Source: Acidovorax sp. (GTDB lineage Bacteria; Pseudomonadota; Gammaproteobacteria; Burkholderiales; Burkholderiaceae_C). Taken from it: a stretch of DNA of 64,000 nucleotides. Under the pieces are notes generated by a model. It ran no database searches, had not been told where the DNA came from, and was given only the letters and a program-made list of their open reading frames with translations. Both the position numbers and the translations under genes were made by a program. Location: positions 1 through 64,000 of the forward strand of contig NZ_JAJTBB010000047.1 in the NCBI RefSeq assembly GCF_021287135.1, written 5' to 3'. Shown here piece by piece: positions 59,598 through 64,000 of the stretch; within the stretch, counting starts at the first letter, position 1; the number at the start of each line of letters is the position of its first letter.

Positions 59598-59810
59598 CTA
59601 GTGGTTTTTGAGTAGATCACCGACCAGCCTCACCGCTTGTAGCGTCTCGGACGGGAAATAACTGTTGTCTCGCATGCGGCTATAAAGCTCTTGGATGTTT
59701 TTCTCAAATGCCGCTGCAAATTCTGGGTCTTTTTTCCCCAGTGTTTGTGCAAAACAAGCAGCTAAAACGGCGATTGTTTGGGTCGCCTGATCTGGGAGGG
59801 GGCTACTCAT
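59598..59810 (-). CDS. Cassette 6 protein, small and helical
   Basis: This is a 70-residue protein, probably all helix (QTIAVLAACFAQTLGKKDPE, FAAAFEKNIQELYSRM). GGAG lies eight bases before ATG 59810, one of the few clear ribosome sites in the array. It resembles small cassette proteins of unknown role. The stop is TAG at 59598-59600, 10 bases from the attC core. Confidence 0.6.
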   Translation of the reverse strand: MSSPLPDQATQTIAVLAACFAQTLGKKDPEFAAAFEKNIQELYSRMRDNSYFPSETLQAVRLVGDLLKNH

Positions 59811-59828
59811 TAAATACTCCAGATAAAA

Positions 59829-59888
59829 ATCTAACGGACGAAGTAAGCGGCTGGCCGCAGGCCAGTCCGCTTGAATGAATAGTTAGCT
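59829..59888 (-). other. attC site E
   Basis: A 60 bp site, cores ATCTAAC (59829-59835) and GTTAGCT (59882-59888), arms AAGTAAGCGGCTGG...CCAGTCCGCTT. Confidence 0.82.
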
Positions 59889-60410
59889 CATAAAGTCAGT
59901 TAAGAAATTTCTGAACTCTGAGCCTAAAAACTCAGGTGTTGAGGGCTTAGCTATTGGTCTGCTGTTGGTGAAAAGTGGAAAACGATCTGATGCAGGAACT
60001 CTCACAAAATAAGGGACTTCTTTGTCACTCTTGGTCCAGAGAGTGAAGCTGCCATATTCAGAGTTCTTGGAATATAACTCTGAAAATGAATCAAAGCCTA
60101 AAACATTCGAGGCGTTGTACTTTCCAGAAATTATGTCATAAAGCAGCAAATCGTTTATTTTAAGAATTTCTTTCGTTAGGTTAAGTTGGTTTAATAATTC
60201 GCTGCCCAAAATCTGATTTGAAGGCATTGGAGAGAAGCCGCACGTCATAGCGCCAGACATCAAGCCTGATGGTCCAATGCGTCGAGCACCAAATATAATT
60301 TTTTGGCTTCTTGCGGAATAGTAACCATCTAGACATGGATCTGCATGGTCGTAAATAATTTCCATATGCCTTCTCAACATTTTTATTTTGACGGGCTTAC
60401 CGTCGATCAC
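59883..60410 (-). CDS. Cassette 5 protein, unknown function
   Basis: This is a 175-residue soluble protein, clearly richer in A+T codons (Ile, Asn, Lys, Ser) than the chromosome, a sign of foreign origin. Segments include IIYDHADPCLDGYYSARSQK, IIFGARRIGPSGLMSGAMTC and a C-terminal FLGSEFRNFLTDFMS. The stop TAA/TTA is in the attC core. The start is uncertain: GTG 60410 is six bases from the cassette boundary; ATG 60380 and ATG 60365 (AAGG just upstream) are alternatives. No family recognised. Confidence 0.6.
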   Translation of the reverse strand: MIDGKPVKIKMLRRHMEIIYDHADPCLDGYYSARSQKIIFGARRIGPSGLMSGAMTCGFSPMPSNQILGSELLNQLNLTKEILKINDLLLYDIISGKYNASNVLGFDSFSELYSKNSEYGSFTLWTKSDKEVPYFVRVPASDRFPLFTNSRPIAKPSTPEFLGSEFRNFLTDFMS

Positions 60411-60500
60411 GGCTAACGTAGAAGTAACCGGCACCGAAGCGCAAGCGAAGGGAACCCAAATGCGCAGCATTTGGGTGTCCGGTTGACTGCCAGGTTATGC
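60411..60500 (-). other. attC site F
   Basis: A 90 bp site, longest of the array. Cores GGCTAAC (60411-60417) and GTTATGC (60494-60500), long inner stem ACCCAAATGC.GCATTTGGGT. Confidence 0.83.
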
Positions 60501-60812
60501 CTCACTGCCAGGAATTCCACGTAGCGCTTCTCGGGCGGACATAACGACGCCTGGAGCTCTAAAGGATGCCATCTCGAGGAGGACTTCCCTTTCCAGTGGA
60601 TGCGTTCCCTCGCCAAGTATGTAAGCCAAGTGCTCCTGTCGTGGTTCCGGCCACGATCTCCATTGGCTTTTGATCTGGCACATAACCAACTGCGGGTCTG
60701 CATCAATGATGGAACGCGCCTCGATACACCCGACATCAGACCAATAGTCCGCATCGGGAAGATCCAGAAGTTCCGCCAGACGCTCAATCATTGACTTGGT
60801 TCGCTGACGCAT
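60495..60812 (-). CDS. Cassette 4 protein, unknown; start and stop in the core sites
   Basis: This is a 105-residue soluble protein (MIERLAELLDLPDADYWSDV, CQIKSQWRSWPEPRQEHLAY, then ILGEGTHPLEREVLLEMASF). Its ATG (60812) is part of the core GTTATGC at one end and its TAA stop is part of the matching core at the other end, so the gene occupies the whole cassette without any leader. Translation must rely on a leaderless or coupled mechanism. No family recognised; the compact, Trp-rich helical look fits immunity-type proteins, which is speculation. Confidence 0.65.
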   Translation of the reverse strand: MRQRTKSMIERLAELLDLPDADYWSDVGCIEARSIIDADPQLVMCQIKSQWRSWPEPRQEHLAYILGEGTHPLEREVLLEMASFRAPGVVMSAREALRGIPGSEA

Positions 60813-60867
60813 AACGCCCTGAGTTCAGCCGCCGCCGTAGGCGGTCGGCTGCGACGAACAGTTAGAC
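60809..60867 (-). other. attC site G
   Basis: A 59 bp site, cores GCATAAC (60809-60815) and GTTAGAC (60861-60867). The arms AGTTCAGCCGCCGCC...GGCGGTCGGCTGCGAC are shared with sites H and I. Confidence 0.85.
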
Positions 60868-61133
60868 CCGAAGGCCAAAAGGGGGCGCCACGACTTGAAG
60901 ACGTGCGCGGCCCAGGAAAAAGCGCTGTGCCACGGAAGCGTCGCAGCGCTGCAAGAATGATAGCTGGTAGCGCTTTCTGCACAAGCGCTGGAGGCCAAAA
61001 AGGCTTGAAACTTGCAACGCGTATGCAGGCGAAGCCCGGCGCAGCGCCAAGACCCCCAAGGAGAAACCTTTGAGAAAGGCAAAGCGCTGGAATAAAGGCT
61101 GGCCTGCATAAAGCGGAATATGAAGGGACTAAC
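60815..61133 (-). repeat. Cassette 3: copy of duplicated non-coding cassette
   Basis: This 319 bp cassette is nearly the same as cassette 2 (about 23 differences in the first 245 bp outside attC). A 94-codon minus-strand frame is open from ATG 61109 into the attC, but 15 of 94 residues differ between the copies, so there is no sign of protein constraint. It contains repeat A8. I judge it non-coding or RNA-level. Confidence 0.7.
60950..61010 (+). repeat. Dispersed repeat family A, copy 8, inside cassette 3
   Basis: TGCAAGAATGATAGCTGGTA, GCGCTTTCTGCACAAGCGCT, GGAGGCC. The same ordered blocks (GATAGCTG, GCGCTT.CTGCA.AAGCGCT, GGAGGCC) are present as in the chromosomal copies. Confidence 0.75.
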
Positions 61134-61186
61134 GAACTGAGTTCAGCCGCCGCCATAGGCGGTCGGCTGCGACGAACAGTTAGACC
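61128..61186 (-). other. attC site H
   Basis: A 59 bp site, cores GACTAAC (61128-61134) and GTTAGAC (61180-61186), arms as in sites G and I. Confidence 0.85.
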
Positions 61187-61450
61187 CGAAGGCAAAAAGG
61201 GGGCGCCCAGCCCTGAAGACGTGCGCGGCCCACGAAAAAGCGCTGCGCCACGGCAGCGACGCAGCGCTGCAAGAATGATAGCTGGTGGCGCTTGCTGCAC
61301 AAGCGCTGGAGGCCAAAAAGGCTTGAAATTTGCGCGGCGAACGCAGGCGAAGCCCCGCACTGCGCCAAAACCCCCAAGGAGAAACCTGTGAGAAAGGCGA
61401 AGCGCTGGAATAAAGGCTGGCCTGCATAAAGCGGAATATGAAGGGACTAA
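61134..61450 (-). repeat. Cassette 2: second copy of the duplicated cassette
   Basis: This 317 bp unit lies directly next to cassette 3 in tandem. It carries the same attC type and repeat A9. Its open minus-strand frame (61427-61143) ends in the attC as in cassette 3. The divergence shows that the duplication is not recent. Confidence 0.7.
61268..61328 (+). repeat. Dispersed repeat family A, copy 9, inside cassette 2
   Basis: TGCAAGAATGATAGCTGGTG, GCGCTTGCTGCACAAGCGCT, GGAGGCC. Closer to the chromosomal consensus (GCGCTTGCTGCA) than copy A8. Confidence 0.75.
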
Positions 61451-61503
61451 CGAACTGAGTTCAGCCGCCGCCGTGGGCGGTCGGCTGCGACGAAATGTTA
61501 GGG
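61445..61503 (-). other. attC site I
   Basis: A 59 bp site, cores GACTAAC (61445-61451) and GTTAGGG (61497-61503), belonging to cassette 1. Confidence 0.85.
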
Positions 61504-61515
61504 ATAGACAAAAGG

Positions 61516-61944
61516 TTAACGCCCACAACCGCAAGCGCCACAATTGCAGATAATCCAACCACACCGAGAGCACTCGAGAAATCCAAGACTATCAATGTTT
61601 AGTTTGCATGACCAGCAATGTGTGAACCGCGCAACTCCAGTTGGTTCGCGTTTATTAATCCCGGTAGATGATAGTCCATATTTTTGAAGATGCGCTTTAT
61701 GCTTGAGTTCTAGCTCAATGTTTTCTTTCTCAACCAGTTCCTTTTCTGCTTCTTGAACAAAATCAATAGGTAGGTCGTCGAAAACCTTGCTGCGCATGAT
61801 TTCACGATTGCAGTCAACCCATCTTTGCTGGTCGTAAAACCAAACGTCAATACGATCGCTGCTGGAGGTTGGTTTCTTGACAAGAATTGCTCCTTTGGAT
61901 ACATGGCGACCAAGCCAGTAGCGATTTTTTAGAATCCAGGGCAA
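61516..61944 (-). CDS. Cassette 1 protein with cysteine-rich zinc-ribbon-like end
   Basis: This is a 142-residue soluble protein in the first cassette after attI, the best-expressed position. The N-terminal half is basic and mixed (VSKGAILVKKPTSSSDRIDV, WFYDQQRWVDCNREIM), the middle is a charged helix (EAEKELVEKENIELELKHKA), and the last 35 residues hold at least seven cysteines (CWSC, CSRCGWIICNCGACGCGR), like a zinc ribbon. The start is TTG 61944, 13 bases from the attI core; no ATG exists before residue 45. The gene is richer in A+T than the flanks. Function unknown. Confidence 0.65.
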   Translation of the reverse strand: MPWILKNRYWLGRHVSKGAILVKKPTSSSDRIDVWFYDQQRWVDCNREIMRSKVFDDLPIDFVQEAEKELVEKENIELELKHKAHLQKYGLSSTGINKREPTGVARFTHCWSCKLNIDSLGFLECSRCGWIICNCGACGCGR

Positions 61945-61951
61945 TTTGTTT

Positions 61952-62072
61952 CCCTAACTAGAAATAGACGACAAGCATGGTAGTCCGATCAGTCCGCTAA
62001 GACAACTATAGCGCCGGCTACCCCATACAAACCCTGATCCTCGGAAAATTAGGCAAACCTAAAATTTTGCGG
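61952..62072 (-). other. attI region
   Basis: This is the insertion site of cassettes, between cassette 1 and intI. The cassette junction core is CCCTAAC at 61952-61958 (GTTAGGG on the minus strand), and the region up to the intI ATG is non-coding. I find no obvious LexA box for SOS control of intI. Confidence 0.7.
61977..62005 (-). promoter_or_regulatory. Candidate cassette promoter Pc
   Basis: On the minus strand TTGTCT (62005-62000), a 17 bp spacer and TACCAT (61982-61977), four of six matches in each box. It points into the array, 30 bp before the first cassette gene. Confidence 0.5.
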
Positions 62073-63097
62073 ATGACAGAGCGTCTCGCTCCACCCCCGC
62101 AGCCCGGCAACGACCCCGCCGAGCCGCGCCCGCCCAGGTTGCTGGAGCGCATGCGCATTCACCTGCGCACGCGGCACTACAGCATTCGCACGGAAGAGGC
62201 TTATATCGACTGGGCACGGCGTTTTATTCTCTTTCATGGCAAGCGCCACCCGCAGGATATGGGGGCGGCCGAGGTGGAAGCGTTTTTGAGCCATTTGGCG
62301 GTTGATCGGCAGGTTTCTGCTTCCACACAAAATCAGGTCAAGGCGGCGCTGCTGTATTTGTACAAGCAGGTGTTGGCGATGGACCTGCCCTGGCTCAATG
62401 AGGTGGTGCAGGCCAAAACACCCAAGCGCCTGCCGGTGGTGCTGACCCCTACCGAGGTGCGCGAGCTGTTGCTGCACATGGATGGCACCACGGGCTGATT
62501 GGGCAGTTGCTCTATGGCACGGGCATGCGCCTGCTGGAGGCGCTGCGCCTGCGCGTGAAGGATGTGGAGTTTGCCCGCCGCGAGATCATCGTGCGCGAGG
62601 GCAAGGGCAATAAAGACCGGGTGACGGTGCTGCCCGAGAATTTGATCGCCCCGCTACAAGCGCAATTGCAAAAGGCCCGCGCCTTGCACGAAAAGGATTT
62701 GGCCGCTGGGTTGGGCAGGTGTATTTGCCGCACGCGCTGGCGGCCAAGTATCCCAACGCGGATGCAAGCTGGGCTTGGCAATGGGTGTTTCCGTCGCCGG
62801 TGCGCTCCATGGATCCGCGCCCCGATGCGCACACGGGAGAGCTGCTAGAACGCCGCCACCATGTGTACCCCGAGTCGGTGCAGCGTGCCGTTCGCGAGGC
62901 GGCGCACGCAAATCAACAAGCCCGTGTCGCCGCATGTGCTGCGCCATTCGTTTGCCACGCATTTGCTGCAGGCCGGCTACGACATCCGCACGGTGCAAGA
63001 GCTCCTGGGGCATGCCGATGTGAGCACGACCATGATTTACACGCACGTGCTTAACAAAGGCGGGCGCGGCATCTTGAGCCCGCTCGACGCCTTGTAA
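62073..63097 (+). pseudogene. intI: Integron integrase IntI, inactivated by three frameshifts
   Basis: This is a tyrosine recombinase of the IntI type in four blocks. Block 1 (from ATG 62073) has RMRIHLRTRHYSIRTEEAYI and HLAVDRQVSASTQNQVKAAL, ending at TGA 62496. Block 2 begins [20 protein letters not shown] (one base lost near 62494) with the catalytic Arg. Block 3 (one base lost near 62714) carries the IntI-specific patch [20 protein letters not shown]. Block 4 (one base gained near 62909) has [36 protein letters not shown] with the catalytic H-x-x-R, H and Tyr. All catalytic residues survive, so decay is recent. Confidence 0.9.
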
Positions 63098-63103
63098 AAA
63101 ACA

Positions 63104-63134
63104 CAAAGGCCCGTCACCGGGCCTTTGTTTGTTT
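63104..63134. terminator. Terminator between intI and gcvP
   Basis: CAAAGGCCCG-TCA-CCGGGCCTTTG, a perfect 10-11 bp stem with A/T runs on both sides (TTGTTTGTTT right, AAAAAACA left), serving both convergent genes. Confidence 0.88.
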
Positions 63135-63181
63135 GTTCGTCGTCCGCGGGCAGCACCGTCATGGCGCTGCGTCGGCACGCT

Positions 63182-64000
63182 CTATGCGTAGTCGCTCACC
63201 GGGATGCAGCTGCAGTTGAGGTTGCGGTCGCCCCACACGTTGTCCACGCGGCCCACGGGCGACCAGTACTTGTTGCTGCGCAGGGCGGCCACGGGGTAGG
63301 CGGCGGCTTCGCGGGTGTAGGGGCGGTTCCATTCGCCGGCCAGCAGCGCCTCGGCGGTGTGCGGGGCGTTCTTGAGGGGGTTGTTGTCTTGCGGCAGATT
63401 GCCCGCTTCGATCTGGCGGACTTCCTCGCGGATGGCGATCATTGCGTCGATGAAGCGGTCCAGCTCGAAGAGGGTTTCGCTTTCGGTGGGCTCCACCATC
63501 AGCGTGTTGGGCACGGGGAAGCTCAGCGTGGGGGCGTGGAAGCCGTAGTCGATGAGGCGCTTGGCGACATCTTCGGCCATCACGCCGCTGGTTTCCTTCA
63601 GGCCGCGCAGGTCCAGGATGCACTCGTGCGCCACGTGGCCGTTTTCGCTGGCGTAGAGCGTGGGGTAGTGGTCCTTCAGGCGGGCGCTGATGTAGTTGGC
63701 GCTCAGGATGGCGGTTTCGGTGGCGGCCTGCAGGCCCTCGGCGCCCATCATGCGGATGTACATCCAGCTGATGGGCAGCACGGCGGCGTTGCCCAGCGGC
63801 GCGGCGCTGACGGGGCCGACCTTGCCGACGGCCGGGGCCTGCGGCTGGTCGCCCTGGCCGGGCAGGCCGGGCAGGAAGGGCACCAGGTCGGCCACCACGC
63901 ACACGGGGCCCACGCCGGGGCCGCCGCCGCCGTGGGGGATGCAGAAGGTCTTGTGCAGGTTCAGGTGGCTCACGTCGCCGCCGAACTCGCCGGGGGCGGC
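63182..64000 (-). CDS. gcvP: Glycine dehydrogenase (decarboxylating), C-terminal part
   Basis: This is the end of the P-protein of the glycine cleavage system, 272 residues plus stop; the gene begins right of the window. The PLP-lysine segment is visible ([28 protein letters not shown] with the Schiff-base Lys). The following [17 protein letters not shown], then [20 protein letters not shown] and the C-terminal [20 protein letters not shown] are all typical. It decarboxylates glycine and passes the aminomethyl group to the H-protein. gcvT and gcvH are not in view. Confidence 0.96.
   Translation of the reverse strand, partial: AAPGEFGGDVSHLNLHKTFCIPHGGGGPGVGPVCVVADLVPFLPGLPGQGDQPQAPAVGKVGPVSAAPLGNAAVLPISWMYIRMMGAEGLQAATETAILSANYISARLKDHYPTLYASENGHVAHECILDLRGLKETSGVMAEDVAKRLIDYGFHAPTLSFPVPNTLMVEPTESETLFELDRFIDAMIAIREEVRQIEAGNLPQDNNPLKNAPHTAEALLAGEWNRPYTREAAAYPVAALRSNKYWSPVGRVDNVWGDRNLNCSCIPVSDYA

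Noticed and set aside
60788-61573. 261-codon minus-strand frame running through cassettes 2 and 3
   Set aside because: It crosses two attC sites and several cassette borders, repeats itself because of the duplication, and shows no constraint between copies.
62507-63097. Three overlapping plus-strand ORFs as separate genes
   Set aside because: They are consecutive pieces of one IntI protein in different frames, joined by single-base indels.
1-64000. tRNA, rRNA, CRISPR array or prophage
   Set aside because: I looked for tRNA T-loop patterns, rRNA stretches, regular direct repeats with unique spacers and phage structural genes, and saw none. A tRNAscan or CRISPR finder run could still reveal a missed one.

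Overview
The window is a GC-rich chromosomal segment that most resembles a betaproteobacterium of the Comamonadaceae (Acidovorax and relatives). The reasons are the gene repertoire (a BktB-type thiolase, a Bug/TctC-type solute receptor, two proteins with IPTL-like sorting tails, a betaproteobacterial-style chromosomal integron next to gcvP) and two families of short intergenic repeats that I recognise from such genomes. I see no rRNA or tRNA genes, CRISPR array, prophage or intact insertion sequence. Assignments come from reading motifs and translated sequence; no database search was run.

Layout. 0-6 kb: the end of a chemoreceptor gene, an RBBP9/YdeN-type hydrolase, the sulfate ABC importer sbp-cysT-cysW-cysA, and dsbB. 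The hydrolase and sbp have near-identical promoters. 6-11 kb: a HEAT-repeat protein, a GST-like protein and a GAF/HD-GYP phosphodiesterase. 11-18 kb: a TetR-type repressor divergent from a complete RND efflux operon, with promoter and palindromic operator visible. 18-28 kb: an AmpR-like regulator divergent from a class A beta-lactamase, then argA, a penicillin-binding-type serine hydrolase and hrpA. The hrpA gene carries an in-frame copy of a dispersed repeat.

28-32.4 kb is a decayed defence island: an HTH-nucleotidyltransferase/HEPN toxin-antitoxin pair with a double palindrome over its start, a 33-codon relic of hsdM, an intact GmrSD-type (DUF262/DUF1524) type IV restriction gene, and a deletion scar joining the front of hsdR to the last codons of hsdS. 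32.5-58.3 kb is mostly metabolism, signalling and envelope: an acyl-CoA ligase, a PilZ protein, a GGDEF/EAL protein, exported proteins, UspA, a Bug receptor, bktB, an SDR, a MarR-DMT exporter pair with two operators, RluA, a hybrid histidine kinase, a nitroreductase, an MFS exporter with an acyltransferase, a MerR regulator and an FKBP isomerase.

58.4-63.1 kb is a chromosomal integron. Nine gene cassettes, all transcribed leftwards and separated by attC sites, lie between the FKBP gene and an attI region with a candidate Pc promoter. The adjacent integrase gene intI is broken by three frameshifts, so the array is probably frozen. Two neighbouring cassettes are a tandem duplication, and each contains a copy of the same dispersed repeat that is scattered over the rest of the chromosome. 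The window ends inside gcvP.

Two repeat families mark the intergenic space. Family A (about 60 bp, core AGCTGCTTGCGCTT) has nine copies. Family B (CCCCCTGAG...TTCCCCC/GGGGGACG) has eight copies, four of them in the 588 bp gene-free gap after uspA.
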